From assembly GCA_963800235.1 (NCBI GenBank), contig CAWDAD010000001.1:124001-188000 (forward strand): a DNA stretch of 64,000 nucleotides, given 5' to 3'. The position numbers were made by a program, and so were the translations under genes. The notes under the pieces are model-generated. The model did no database searches. It was given only the letters and a program-made list of their open reading frames with translations, and was not told the DNA's origin. This DNA is from CAVVNP01 sp963800235. GTDB taxonomy: Bacteria; Actinomycetota; Acidimicrobiia; Acidimicrobiales; Iamiaceae. Below are positions 1 to 8,506 of the stretch, in pieces. Each line of letters starts with the position of its first letter. Positions within the stretch are counted from its first letter, which is position 1.

Positions 1-2
1 TC

Positions 3-185
3 CACCAGGAGTACAAGGAGCACGAGGACCTCCCGAACACGACCAACCCCGACGACTGGGCGAAGATCTCGGGCAAGAAGGGCGAGCGGATCGTCTACGT
101 GCGCACCCTGATCAAGCGCGAGGAGCGCGAGGAGCCCGAGGGCGGTCGGGCCATCGAGCGGGTCGCCACCGGCCAGTACCTGTAG
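3..185 (+). CDS. mpa: Proteasome-associated AAA ATPase (Mpa/ARC), C-terminal fragment
   Basis: Only the last 60 codons are in the window; the gene enters from the left edge. The protein ends in GQYL with a penultimate tyrosine. That is the C-terminal motif by which actinobacterial Mpa/ARC docks on the 20S proteasome and opens its gate. Mpa binds Pup-tagged proteins through coiled coils, unfolds them with an ATPase ring and threads them into PrcAB; those domains lie outside the window. The nearby dop, pup, prcB and prcA support the call. The fragment alone carries no Walker motifs, so the identification rests on the tail and the context. Confidence 0.85.
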   Translation, partial: HQEYKEHEDLPNTTNPDDWAKISGKKGERIVYVRTLIKREEREEPEGGRAIERVATGQYL

Positions 186-215
186 GGCCGAGCGCTCCGG
201 GGGGACGGCGCCTGG

Positions 216-221
216 TAGCGT
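216..221 (+). promoter_or_regulatory. Candidate -10 box (TAGCGT) for the HelD-like gene
   Basis: TAGCGT sits in a GGTAGCGTCG context identical to that found directly before several start codons in this window. Here the nearest start (264) lies 42 bases downstream, so the transcript would have a short leader. No convincing -35 box is visible. Confidence 0.4.
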
Positions 222-263
222 CGATCCCCCCTGTCGCACCTGCGCGGGGGTGGGAGCGCGCCC

Positions 264-1940
264 ATGAGCGAACCGGTGCGGCCCTCGGGTGAGGGCGCGG
301 TCGACCTGGTCGACCTCGACGTCGAGCGGGCCGCGCTCGGGCGCGCCCGAGCGGCGGTGGAGGCCAAGCTCGAGCGGATGGCGCGGGTCTCCGGTGGCGG
401 GGCCGACGCCTTCGCCGACGAGTACATCGACGCGGTGGTGCAGGGCACCATCGAGAAGCTCCAGCACGAGCTGGTGGTGTTCGGCCGCATCGACGACGAC
501 GGTCCGTGGCGGGTCGGGCTCTACGGCATCGACGACCGGGGCGAGCAGCTCGTCGTCGACTGGCGGGCCCCCTTCGCCGGACGCTTCTACCAGGCCCGCT
601 TCGCCGAGCCGCTCGGGCTCGACCGCCGGGTCACCTACGTCGGTGCCATCGCCGACCTCTTCGTCGAGGACTTCACCTCCGGCGAGGTGACCGGCACGTC
701 CCCGTTGATGAACGAGCTGTCGCGCAGCCGGGGCACCGAGATGCGGGCGGCGGTGGCCACGCTCCAGTCCGAGCAGGACGAGCTGGTGCGCCTCGACCCG
801 GACGCCCGGCTGGTCCTGCGGGGCGGCCCGGGCACCGGCAAGACCGTCGTCGCCCTGCACCGGGCGGCGTGGCTCGTCTACAACGACCACCGCCTCACCG
901 CCGGGCGGATCCTGGTCATCGGCCCGAGCGACCGGTTCCTGCGCTTCGTCTCCGCGGTGCTGCCGACCCTGGGCGAGGCCCGCATCACCCAGACCACCTT
1001 CGACCGGTTGCTCGGTCCGGCCAACCCGGCCGGCGGCGATCCCCGCTGGCTGCCGCTGCTCGACCGGTTCGAGGACAGCCTGACCCGGCCCGCCGCCGTC
1101 ACCGTCGGTCGGCGCACGGTCCCGTCCGACGACGTGGCCCGGCTGATCGACGGTCTGCGGCGCGGTCCGCTGCCGTGGCGGGACAAGCGCCGGGTGTTCG
1201 TCCAGGAGCTGGCCGAGCGGTACGGCCTCGACCGGGGCGAGGTGCGCTCGTCGGTCGGCGAGGTGTGGCCGCCGTGCTCGACCGCCCAGGCGCTGAAGCG
1301 GCTGCGTCGCCGCCCGGTGCTCGAAGGGCTGGGGGCCGACCGCGACCTGGTCGACGCCTGGCTGGCCCACGACGCGGTCGACGGCGCGCTGGCCGACGAG
1401 GTCCGCTGCCGGTTCGAAGGCGTCCCCGCCACCTACGGCCACGTGATCGTCGACGAGGCCCAGGACCTGACCGAGCTCCAGCTCCGGGCGGTGCAGCGCC
1501 GGTCGAAGGGGCTGACGCTCGTGGGCGACGACGCCCAGCGCTCGAACCCCCACGGCCTCGGCCTCCACGACGCGGCCGGGCGCCTCGCGGCGCGAGCCGC
1601 CGAGATGGCGACCGCCTACCGGATGTCGGCGGAGATCGCCGCCTGGCTGAACGAGCACGCCCGGCGCCACGCCATCCCGGCGGTGCACCTCGTCGGGATC
1701 CGCCCCACCGGCGTCGAGGTCGGGGAGCGGAGCGGGGCCGGTCGGCCCGAGCGGGTGGCGGCGGTCGAGGCGGAGCTGCGGGAGCGGTGGCCGAACGTGG
1801 CCGCCATCGGGGCCGCCGAGACCTGGACCCACCAGGGCGTCGAGTACGACGGCGTGGTGGTCGACACCGCCGGCATGGACCCGGCCGAGACCTACCTGGC
1901 CGCCTCGCGCGCCGCCCACGAACTGGTCGTCCTGCGCTGA
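264..1940 (+). CDS. Short HelD-like superfamily 1 helicase / ATPase
   Basis: A 558-residue protein of the UvrD/HelD class. The N-terminal part has the HelD pattern: a helical start, then a FGRID...WRVGLYGI...LVVDWRAPFAGRFYQA-type stretch around residues 70-115. Walker A is GGPGTGKT near residues 190-196, the DEAQ box is VDEAQDL near residue 396, followed by LVGDDAQRS. The C-terminus keeps the late SF1 motif (YLAASRAAHELVVL). HelD proteins bind RNA polymerase and recycle stalled complexes, and are usually 700 or more residues; this one is clearly shorter, mostly in the C-terminal helicase half. It lies between mpa and dop, where the proteasome operon usually has no helicase. RNA polymerase recycling is a family-based guess; a DNA repair helicase is the alternative. 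Confidence 0.7.
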   Translation: MSEPVRPSGEGAVDLVDLDVERAALGRARAAVEAKLERMARVSGGGADAFADEYIDAVVQGTIEKLQHELVVFGRIDDDGPWRVGLYGIDDRGEQLVVDWRAPFAGRFYQARFAEPLGLDRRVTYVGAIADLFVEDFTSGEVTGTSPLMNELSRSRGTEMRAAVATLQSEQDELVRLDPDARLVLRGGPGTGKTVVALHRAAWLVYNDHRLTAGRILVIGPSDRFLRFVSAVLPTLGEARITQTTFDRLLGPANPAGGDPRWLPLLDRFEDSLTRPAAVTVGRRTVPSDDVARLIDGLRRGPLPWRDKRRVFVQELAERYGLDRGEVRSSVGEVWPPCSTAQALKRLRRRPVLEGLGADRDLVDAWLAHDAVDGALADEVRCRFEGVPATYGHVIVDEAQDLTELQLRAVQRRSKGLTLVGDDAQRSNPHGLGLHDAAGRLAARAAEMATAYRMSAEIAAWLNEHARRHAIPAVHLVGIRPTGVEVGERSGAGRPERVAAVEAELRERWPNVAAIGAAETWTHQGVEYDGVVVDTAGMDPAETYLAASRAAHELVVLR

Positions 1941-1963
1941 GCCGGGTGGCGAGGGCCGGCCGG

Positions 1964-1969
1964 TAGGGT
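1964..1969 (+). promoter_or_regulatory. -10 box TAGGGT, leaderless promoter of dop
   Basis: TAGGGT ends six bases before the GTG of dop, so transcription would start at or next to the start codon. The CCGGTAGNGT context recurs before def, hisG and other genes here. No -35 consensus is seen. Confidence 0.5.
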
Positions 1970-1975
1970 CGGCGG

Positions 1976-3484
1976 GTGGCTGTCCCGAAGATCTGCGGGA
2001 TCGAGACCGAGTACGGCATCGTCCTGCGCGGGGCCGGCGAGTCGAACCCGATCATGGCGTCGTCGATGCTGATCAACGCCTACATCGGCGAGCTCCAGCG
2101 GTCGCCGGTCGGCCCCTCGCCCAAGGTCGGCTGGGACTTCGAGGACGAGTCGCCGGGCAACGACGCCCGGGGCGCGAGCCCCGACGGGTCCCTGCCGCCC
2201 GAGGTCGAGACCCACCTGGTCAACGTGGTGCTCACCAACGGCGCCCGCTACTACGTCGACCACGCCCACCCGGAGCTGTCGACGCCGGAGTGCACCAACG
2301 CCCGCGACGTGGTGGTCTTCGACAAGTCGGCCGAGCGGATCCTGCAGCGCTCGATGGCGGCGGCGGCGACCATGCTGCCGGACGGCCAGGAGATCGTCGT
2401 CCACAAGAACAACTCGGACGGCAAGGGCAACTCCTACGGCTGCCACGAGAACTACCTGATGGACCGGTCGGTGCCGTTCCACCGCATCGTGGGCCACGCC
2501 ACCGCCCACTTCGTGACCCGGCAGCTCTACACCGGCTCGGGGAAGATCGGGTACGAGACCGCGCAGGCGCCGGCCGAGCCGTCCGGCTACCAGCTCACCC
2601 AGCGCGCCGACTTCTTCGAGGCCGAGGTCGGGCTGGAGACCACGCTCAAGCGGCCCATCGTCAACACCCGCGACGAGCCCCACGCCGATGCCCAGAAGTA
2701 CCGGCGGCTCCACGTGATCGTGGGCGACGCCAACCTGTCCGAGGTCGCCACCTTCCTGAAGGTCGGCACCACCGCGGTCGTGCTCGCCATGGTCGAGGAC
2801 GACTTCCTGCCCCGGGAGTTCGTGTTCGCCGCACCCGTGGCGGCCATGCGCCAGGTCTCCCACGACCTGACGCTGGCCCAGCCGCTGGCCCTGGCGGACG
2901 GCTCCACCGCCACGGCCCTCGAGATCCAGTGGGAGCTGCTCGACCGGGCCCGCAAGTACCAGGAGGAGCGGGGCCTCGACGTCGTCGGCGGCGAGGTCGG
3001 GCCCGAGATCGTCGCCCGCTGGGAGGAGGTGCTGACCGGGATCGAGTCCGACCCGATGTCGCTCGCCGACCAGATCGACTGGGTGGCCAAGAAGCGGCTG
3101 CTCGACGCCTACCGGGAGCGCGAGGACCTGGCGTGGGGCTCCGCCAAGCTCGGGGCGCTGGCGCTGCAGTACCACGACCTGCGCCCGGGCCGGTGCCTGG
3201 CCGAGCGGCTCGGGCTGCAGCGGCTGAGCACCGATGCCGAGGTCGAGCGGGGCATGTCCGAGCCGCCGCCCGACACCCGGGCCTACTTCCGTGGTCGCTG
3301 CCTGCAGAAGTGGGCGCCGCAGATCGTGGCCGCCAACTGGGACTCGCTGGTGTTCGACGTCGGCGACGACCCGCTGCGCCGGGTGCCGATGATGGAACCC
3401 GGTCGAGGAACCGAGGCCCTCGTCGGTACCGTGGTGGACGCATGCACCACGCCGGCCGAGCTGCTCGACAGACTGGGCTCCTGA
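1976..3484 (+). CDS. dop: Deamidase/depupylase of Pup (Dop)
   Basis: A 502-residue carboxylate-amine ligase-like enzyme. Dop converts the C-terminal glutamine of Pup to glutamate and also cleaves Pup from substrates. The start MAVPKICGIETEYGI carries the IETEYG nucleotide/Mg-binding motif. The YYVDHAHPELSTPEC stretch near residues 85-100 is typical of Dop/PafA. The insertion before it (about residues 45-75, DFEDESPGNDARGASPDG) matches the Dop loop and separates this protein from the ligase PafA. The Pup gene immediately downstream encodes a GGQ end, which needs Dop for activation. The GTG start is favoured because a -10 box lies six bases upstream and the IETEYG motif must be near the N-terminus. 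Confidence 0.95.
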   Translation: MAVPKICGIETEYGIVLRGAGESNPIMASSMLINAYIGELQRSPVGPSPKVGWDFEDESPGNDARGASPDGSLPPEVETHLVNVVLTNGARYYVDHAHPELSTPECTNARDVVVFDKSAERILQRSMAAAATMLPDGQEIVVHKNNSDGKGNSYGCHENYLMDRSVPFHRIVGHATAHFVTRQLYTGSGKIGYETAQAPAEPSGYQLTQRADFFEAEVGLETTLKRPIVNTRDEPHADAQKYRRLHVIVGDANLSEVATFLKVGTTAVVLAMVEDDFLPREFVFAAPVAAMRQVSHDLTLAQPLALADGSTATALEIQWELLDRARKYQEERGLDVVGGEVGPEIVARWEEVLTGIESDPMSLADQIDWVAKKRLLDAYREREDLAWGSAKLGALALQYHDLRPGRCLAERLGLQRLSTDAEVERGMSEPPPDTRAYFRGRCLQKWAPQIVAANWDSLVFDVGDDPLRRVPMMEPGRGTEALVGTVVDACTTPAELLDRLGS

Positions 3485-3517
3485 CCGGCAGGTGCGCCCC
3501 GCGAGAGGAACGAGCCG

Positions 3518-3724
3518 ATGGCTGAACAGGAACGCAAGCGGCGACCGAGCGCCAAGAGCGGTGCGTCGCGCCAGGCCGAGGAGGTCACCGACGCGCCGGC
3601 CAAGTCCGAGAGCGGCGAGAAGCTCAAGGCCGAGATGGACGAGCTGCTCGACGAGATCGACGACGTGCTCGAGAGCAACGCCGAGGACTTCGTCAAGTCC
3701 TACGTGCAGAAGGGCGGCCAGTAG
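3518..3724 (+). CDS. pup: Prokaryotic ubiquitin-like protein Pup
   Basis: A 68-residue, charged, mostly disordered protein ending in Gly-Gly-Gln. After deamidation by Dop the terminal glutamate is joined to substrate lysines by PafA. The C-terminal half (ELLDEIDDVLESNAEDFVKS) is the helix that pairs with the Mpa coiled coils. Length is normal for the family. It sits 33 bases after dop and 11 bases before prcB, within one transcription unit. A GAGAGGAA ribosome site precedes the ATG. Confidence 0.97.
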   Translation: MAEQERKRRPSAKSGASRQAEEVTDAPAKSESGEKLKAEMDELLDEIDDVLESNAEDFVKSYVQKGGQ

Positions 3725-3735
3725 CCTCCGGCGCT

Positions 3736-4569
3736 GTGCCCCTGCCGACCTTCCCCCCGGGTGACGATCCCGGTCCCGACTTCTCCGGCCTGCTCCGCCG
3801 CCTCGAGTTCGTGCCCCCCGGCCTCGACCGCACCGTCGCCGACGCCCTGTCCTTCGCCCACGGCACCACCGTGGTCGCCATCCGCTACGCCGACGGGGTG
3901 CTCATGGCCGGCGATCGCCGGGCCACCTCGGGCAACCTCATCAGCCACCGCACCATGGAGAAGGTGTTCCCCGCCGATCGCCACTCGGCGGTGGGCATCG
4001 CCGGTGCCGCCGGCCCGGCGATGGAGATGGTCCGGCTGTTCCAGCTGCAGCTCGAGCACTACGAGAAGGTCGAGGGCACCCAGCTCAGCCTCGAGGGCAA
4101 GGCGAACCAGCTGAGCCAGATGGTGCGCAGCAACCTGCCGGCGGCCATGCAGGGCCTGGCGGTGGTGCCGCTGTTCGCCGGCTTCGACCAGCGCCGCGGC
4201 ACCGGCCGCCTGTTCCAGTACGACCTCACCGGCGGCCGCTACGAGGAGGCCAACCACGCCGCCACCGGTTCGGGGAGCCTGCACGCCAGCACGGTGATCA
4301 AGCTCGGGTTCCGATCCGACCTCGACCGTGGCGAGGTGGTCGATCTGGCGCTCTCCGCGCTCTTCGAGGCGGCCGACGAGGACTCCGCCACCGGCGGACC
4401 CGACCCGCTGCGCGGCATCTACCCGGTGGTGGCGCTGGTGACCGGCGACGGCTTCGAGCGGCTCACCGACGACGAGATCGCCGGGCGCTTCGAGGGGCTG
4501 GTCGACGCACTACGGGCCCGGCGGGGCCCGCTCGCCACCGGCGGCGCCGAGCCGGGAGGTGCCGCCTGA
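3736..4569 (+). CDS. prcB: 20S proteasome beta subunit PrcB
   Basis: A 277-residue precursor of the catalytic proteasome subunit. An N-terminal propeptide of about 43 residues ends at HG, followed by TTVVAIRYADGV. Thr44 would be the exposed nucleophile after self-cleavage, as in mycobacterial PrcB. GDRRAT follows near residue 60, and the lysine of the Thr-Lys-Asp catalytic set lies in the EKVFPAD stretch. The start is a GTG 11 bases after pup. The last bases overlap the prcA start (TGATG). Length matches actinobacterial homologues. Confidence 0.95.
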   Translation: MPLPTFPPGDDPGPDFSGLLRRLEFVPPGLDRTVADALSFAHGTTVVAIRYADGVLMAGDRRATSGNLISHRTMEKVFPADRHSAVGIAGAAGPAMEMVRLFQLQLEHYEKVEGTQLSLEGKANQLSQMVRSNLPAAMQGLAVVPLFAGFDQRRGTGRLFQYDLTGGRYEEANHAATGSGSLHASTVIKLGFRSDLDRGEVVDLALSALFEAADEDSATGGPDPLRGIYPVVALVTGDGFERLTDDEIAGRFEGLVDALRARRGPLATGGAEPGGAA

Positions 4570-5336
4570 TGTCCATGCCGTTCTACGTCGCCCCCGAGCA
4601 GGTCATGAAGGACCGGGCCGACTACGCCCGCAAGGGGATCGCCCGGGGTCGGGCCCTCGTCGGCCTCTCCGGCGCCGAGGGCATCCTCATCGTGGCCGAG
4701 AACCCCTCGAGCAACCTGCGCAAGGTCAGCGAGATCTACGACCGGATCGCCTTCGCCGGGGTGGGCCGGTACAACGAGTTCGACCAGCTGCGCATCGCCG
4801 GGGTCCGCCACGCCGACCTCAAGGGCTACTCCTTCAGCCGCGAGGACGTCGACGCCCGGAGCCTCGCCAACCAGTACGCCACCATCCTCGGCCAGGTCTT
4901 CACCCACGAGATGAAGCCGATGGAGGTCGAGATCCTGGTGGCCGAGGTGGGCAGCCGGTACGGCTCGGACCAGCTCTTCCACCTCCTCTACGACGGCACG
5001 GTCATGGACGAGAGCCGCTACTGCGTGCTCGGCGGCGACGCCGACGCCATCGCCGAGCGCATGGGCGGGACCTTCGCCGAGGAGATGTCCACCGCCGACG
5101 GGGTGCGGGCCGCGGTCTCGGCCCTGGCGGGACCCGAGCGCAGCCTGGTCGCCGCCGACCTCGAGGTCGCCCTGCTGGCCCGTCACGCCGGTCGCCGGGC
5201 CTTCCGGCGCCTGTCCGACGACGACGTGGCCGACCTGGTCGGCGAGGCGCAGCCGGGTGCCGGCGGATCCGCCGACGGCAGCGCGGAGGGGGCGGCCGAG
5301 GAGCCCCCGGCGGGCGAGGGAGACGGTGACGGCTGA
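4569..5336 (+). CDS. prcA: 20S proteasome alpha subunit PrcA
   Basis: A 255-residue alpha subunit forming the outer, gating rings of the proteasome. The N-terminal MSMPFYVAPEQVMKDRADYA region is the gating segment, followed by ARKGIARGRALVGL as in other PrcA proteins. It has no propeptide or catalytic threonine, as expected. The last 30 residues are Gly/Glu/Ala rich and probably disordered. The ATG overlaps the prcB stop by one base, which suggests translational coupling. PafA, which usually follows prcA, is not here; def follows instead. Confidence 0.95.
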   Translation: MSMPFYVAPEQVMKDRADYARKGIARGRALVGLSGAEGILIVAENPSSNLRKVSEIYDRIAFAGVGRYNEFDQLRIAGVRHADLKGYSFSREDVDARSLANQYATILGQVFTHEMKPMEVEILVAEVGSRYGSDQLFHLLYDGTVMDESRYCVLGGDADAIAERMGGTFAEEMSTADGVRAAVSALAGPERSLVAADLEVALLARHAGRRAFRRLSDDDVADLVGEAQPGAGGSADGSAEGAAEEPPAGEGDGDG

Positions 5337-5359
5337 TCGGGCCGGTTGCCGACCGCCGG

Positions 5360-5365
5360 TAGCCT
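5360..5365 (+). promoter_or_regulatory. -10 box TAGCCT, leaderless promoter of def
   Basis: TAGCCT lies six bases before the ATG of def in the recurring CCGGTAGC context, so def probably begins a new leaderless transcript rather than belonging to the prc unit. Confidence 0.5.
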
Positions 5366-5371
5366 GAGGCC

Positions 5372-5908
5372 ATGGCCAGCTACCAGATCCGGATCATCGG
5401 TGATCCCGTGCTCAAGCAGGTGGCCTCCGAGGTCACCGACATCGACGGCAACCTCGCCCGGCTGGCCGACGACATGCTCACCACCATGTACGACGCGCCC
5501 GGGCTGGGTCTGGCCGCCCCCCAGGTCGGCGTCCAGAAGCGCCTGTTCGTCTACGACCTCCAGGACGAGCAGGGCGCGCACGTCGTGGTGAACCCGACCA
5601 TCACCGAGTCCGACGGCGAGTGGGCCTACGAGGAGGGCTGCCTGTCGGTGCCCGGCCTGTCGTGGGAGATCGTCCGGCCCAAGACCGTGCACGTGACCGG
5701 CTTCGACCTCGACGGCAACGAGCTGTCGATCGAGGCCGACGAGCTGGCCGCCCGCATGTTCCAGCACGAGCTCGACCACCTCGACGGGGTGCTCCTGGTC
5801 CAGCGGCTCGACCCGGACCAGCGCAAGCAGGCCAAGCGGGCGATCCGCGAGATGGCCCTCGGCCTCGAGCCGGCGCCGGCGACCGGCACCGGCCTCTCGT
5901 TCCGCTGA
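5372..5908 (+). CDS. def: Peptide deformylase
   Basis: A 178-residue metalloenzyme that removes the formyl group from N-terminal methionine of new proteins. All three family motifs are present: GLGLAAPQVG (motif 1), EEGCLSVPG (motif 2, metal-binding Cys) and QHELDHLDGVL (motif 3, HExxH metal ligands and catalytic Glu). The N-terminal IRIIGDPVLKQVA matches the family start. The gene lies directly before fmt, the usual pairing of formylation and deformylation. Confidence 0.97.
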   Translation: MASYQIRIIGDPVLKQVASEVTDIDGNLARLADDMLTTMYDAPGLGLAAPQVGVQKRLFVYDLQDEQGAHVVVNPTITESDGEWAYEEGCLSVPGLSWEIVRPKTVHVTGFDLDGNELSIEADELAARMFQHELDHLDGVLLVQRLDPDQRKQAKRAIREMALGLEPAPATGTGLSFR

Positions 5909-5921
5909 CCCTTCCGTTCCG

Positions 5922-6818
5922 CTGACCGTCGCGCCGCCGCCCGCCCAGCCCCGCCGGCTGGCCTACCTGGGCACGCCGGAGATGGCGGTACCGCCGCTGC
6001 GCGCCCTCGTCGCCGCCGGCTTCGACGTGCCCCTGGTGGTCACCCGCGTCGACAAGCGGCGGGGCCGTGGCCGCGCCACCTCGCCGAGCCCCGTCAAGGC
6101 GGCGGCCGCGGCGTTGGGCCTCCCCGTGAGCCACGACCTCGCCGCCGTGCTCGACGTCGACGCCGACCTGGGCGTGGTGGTTGCCTACGGGCGGATCATC
6201 CCGGCGAGGGTGCTCGACCGGCTGCCCATGGTGAACCTGCACTTCTCCCTGCTGCCCCGCTGGCGAGGGGCGGCACCGGTCGAGCGGGCGGTGCTGGCCG
6301 GTGACCCCACCACCGGTGTGTGCGTCATGGCGGTGGACGAGACCCTCGACACCGGCGTGGTGTACCGCCGGGCCGAGGTGCCGATCGGCCGCGACCAGGA
6401 CGTCGCCGACCTGCGCGCCGAACTGGTGTCGGTGGGGGCGGACCTGCTGGTCGACTCCCTGCGCGACGGCCTCGGTCCCGGCGAGCCGCAGGAGGGCGAG
6501 GTCACCTACGCCGAGAAGCTGACCGCCGAGGACCTGCACCTCGACTGGCGCCGGCCGGCCGAGGAGCTGCAGCGCGTCGTCCGCCTCGGCGGGGCCTGGA
6601 CCACGCTCCACGGGCGACGGTTCAAGGTCTGGGCGGCATCGGTCGTCGACCGCCGGGTGCCCGACGAGGTGGCACCCGGCGCCATCGTCGGGCTCGAGGT
6701 CGCCACCGGCGAGGGGTGGCTGACCCCGGTCGAGGTCCAGCCCGAGGGCAAGGGCCGCATGGCGGCGGCCGACTGGGCGCGGGGCGCCCACCCCGACGGC
6801 GATCGGCTCGGAGGGTGA
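5922..6818 (+). CDS. fmt: Methionyl-tRNA formyltransferase (CTG start inferred)
   Basis: Transfers a formyl group from 10-formyl-THF to Met-tRNA for initiation. The active-site set is visible: VNLHFSLLPRWRGAAP supplies Asn and His, and DETLDTG supplies Asp. The family N-terminus reads RLAYLGTPEMAVPPLRAL, but the only ATG in frame (5982) falls inside that conserved motif and would delete the GTPE strand. Upstream in frame there is no ATG, GTG or TTG before the def stop; CTG at 5922 is the best available start, and CTG at 5958 is the alternative. The gene ends in a GTGA overlap with rsmB. Confidence 0.9.
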   Translation: MTVAPPPAQPRRLAYLGTPEMAVPPLRALVAAGFDVPLVVTRVDKRRGRGRATSPSPVKAAAAALGLPVSHDLAAVLDVDADLGVVVAYGRIIPARVLDRLPMVNLHFSLLPRWRGAAPVERAVLAGDPTTGVCVMAVDETLDTGVVYRRAEVPIGRDQDVADLRAELVSVGADLLVDSLRDGLGPGEPQEGEVTYAEKLTAEDLHLDWRRPAEELQRVVRLGGAWTTLHGRRFKVWAASVVDRRVPDEVAPGAIVGLEVATGEGWLTPVEVQPEGKGRMAAADWARGAHPDGDRLGG

Positions 6819-7972
6819 GCCGGACCGACGCGCCGACGTCGTCGCGGGCCACCGCGCTGGCCGCCCTGGTGCGGATCGAGGTCGACGGTGCCTTCGCCAA
6901 CCTGGTGCTGCCGGCGGTGCTCGACCGCTCGGGCCTCGACGACCGTGACCGGGCCCACGTCACCGAGCTCGTGTACGGCACCACCCGGATGCGCCGCGCC
7001 TGCGACTGGTCGGTCGACCGGTTCCTGTCACGCCGGGTCGAGCCCGAGGTCCGGTGCGCCCTCCGCCTCGGCGCCTACCAGCTGCTGACCGGCACGCCGG
7101 CGCACGCGGCGGTGGGCGAGACCGTGGGGGTGGCACCGGCCCGGGCCCGCAGCCTGGTCAACGCCGTGCTCCGCCGGGTGGCGGACCAGCCGCCCGAGTG
7201 GCCGTCGGACGCGGTCCGGCTCAGCTACCCCGACTGGGTCGTCGACCGGTTGATCGCCGATCTCGGCCGTGACGACGCCCTGGCCGCGCTGGAGGAGATG
7301 GACCGCCCGGCGTCCGCCACCGTCCGCCCCGACGGGTACGTGCAGGACCGGGCCAGCCAGCTGGTGGTCGAGGCCATGGGGGTCGGCCGGGGAGACCTGG
7401 CGGTCGACGTCTGCGCCGCCCCGGGCGGCAAGGCGACCGCGCTGGCCGAGTCCGGGGCGAGGGTGGTGGCCCTCGACCGGCGGCCCGGGCGGGCCGGGCT
7501 GGTCGTGGCCAACCGCTCCCGGCTCGGGTTGGCGCCCGACCGGTTGGCGGTGGCGATCGCCGACGGGCTGGCGCCCCCGATGCGGCCCGGCGTCGCCGGC
7601 GCCGTCCTCGTCGATGCGCCCTGCACCGGCCTCGGCGCGCTGCGGCGGCGCCCCGACGCCCGGTGGCGGATCGGTCCCGAGGCGGTCGATCGCCTGGCCA
7701 GCATCCAGGTCCACCTGCTGCGGGCGGCGGCCGACCTGGTGGCCCCCGGCGGCACCCTCACCTACAGCGTCTGCACCCTGACCCGGGCCGAGACCACCGC
7801 GGCGGCCGACCGGCTGAGCACCGAGCGGCAGGACCTCGAGCCCCTGGCGGTCCCCGGCGCGCCGTGGCGGGCCGATCCGGGCGGCGGGGCCCTGCTCCTG
7901 CCGCAGGCCGAGGGCACCGACGGCATGTTCCTGTTCCGGTGGCGCCGGTCGCCGTCGGCCAGTCTGGGGTGA
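6815..7972 (+). CDS. rsmB: 16S rRNA m5C967 methyltransferase RsmB (Fmu/Sun)
   Basis: A 385-residue protein with an N-terminal NusB-like RNA-binding domain (about residues 1-130) and a SAM-dependent methyltransferase domain. The SAM motif is VDVCAAPGGKATALAE, and the two cysteines of m5C enzymes are in VDAPCTGLG and YSVCTL. It modifies the 967 region of 16S rRNA. The GTG start overlaps the fmt stop by GTGA, and the stop overlaps the moaB start by one base, so the three are co-translated. The order fmt-rsmB leading to riboflavin genes is also seen in mycobacteria, where rpe takes the place of moaB. Confidence 0.92.
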   Translation: MSRTDAPTSSRATALAALVRIEVDGAFANLVLPAVLDRSGLDDRDRAHVTELVYGTTRMRRACDWSVDRFLSRRVEPEVRCALRLGAYQLLTGTPAHAAVGETVGVAPARARSLVNAVLRRVADQPPEWPSDAVRLSYPDWVVDRLIADLGRDDALAALEEMDRPASATVRPDGYVQDRASQLVVEAMGVGRGDLAVDVCAAPGGKATALAESGARVVALDRRPGRAGLVVANRSRLGLAPDRLAVAIADGLAPPMRPGVAGAVLVDAPCTGLGALRRRPDARWRIGPEAVDRLASIQVHLLRAAADLVAPGGTLTYSVCTLTRAETTAAADRLSTERQDLEPLAVPGAPWRADPGGGALLLPQAEGTDGMFLFRWRRSPSASLG

Positions 7973-8451
7973 TGAGCGAGCCGCACGATCTCCGGGCCAG
8001 GGTGGTGGTGGTGTCCGACGGCGTGGTCGCCGGCACCCGGGCCGACCGCTCGGGCCCCCGGCTGGTCGAGCGGCTGGCCGAGGCCGGGTTCAGCACCGCC
8101 GACCCGGTGGCGGTGGCGGACGGGGTCGAGTCGGTGGCGACGGCGCTCCGCAACGCCACCGACGGGTTCGCGGGCCTGGTGGTGACCACCGGCGGCACCG
8201 GCTTCGGGCCGCGGGACCTGACCCCCGAGGGCACCGTCCAGGTGGTCCAGCGGGCCGCGCCCGGACTGGCCGAGGCCATGCGGTCGGTCAACCCCCTGGG
8301 TCGGCTCTCGCGGGGCGTCGCCGGCGCGGTCGGTCAGGCGCTGGTGCTCAACCTCCCGGGGTCGCCGGGGGGTGCGGTGGAGTGCCTCGACGCCGTGCTC
8401 GACGTCGTGCCCCACGCCCTGGTCCTGCTCCGGGGCGAACGGCCGCACTGA
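7972..8451 (+). CDS. moaB: Molybdopterin adenylyltransferase-like protein (MoaB/Mog)
   Basis: A 159-residue protein with the MoaB/MogA fold: VVVSDGVVAGTRADRSGPRL at the start, LVVTTGGTGFGPRDLTPE in the middle (the molybdopterin-binding TGGTG loop) and LVLNLPGSPGGAVECL near the end. These enzymes adenylate molybdopterin before molybdate insertion. No other cofactor gene is in the window. It overlaps rsmB by one base and is the last gene before the FMN riboswitch. Confidence 0.88.
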   Translation: MSEPHDLRARVVVVSDGVVAGTRADRSGPRLVERLAEAGFSTADPVAVADGVESVATALRNATDGFAGLVVTTGGTGFGPRDLTPEGTVQVVQRAAPGLAEAMRSVNPLGRLSRGVAGAVGQALVLNLPGSPGGAVECLDAVLDVVPHALVLLRGERPH

Positions 8452-8506
8452 GAACCCGGCAGCGACGGGCGCCGTGGCGGAGCGTCGGACGGCGCGGGGC
8501 GCCGGA

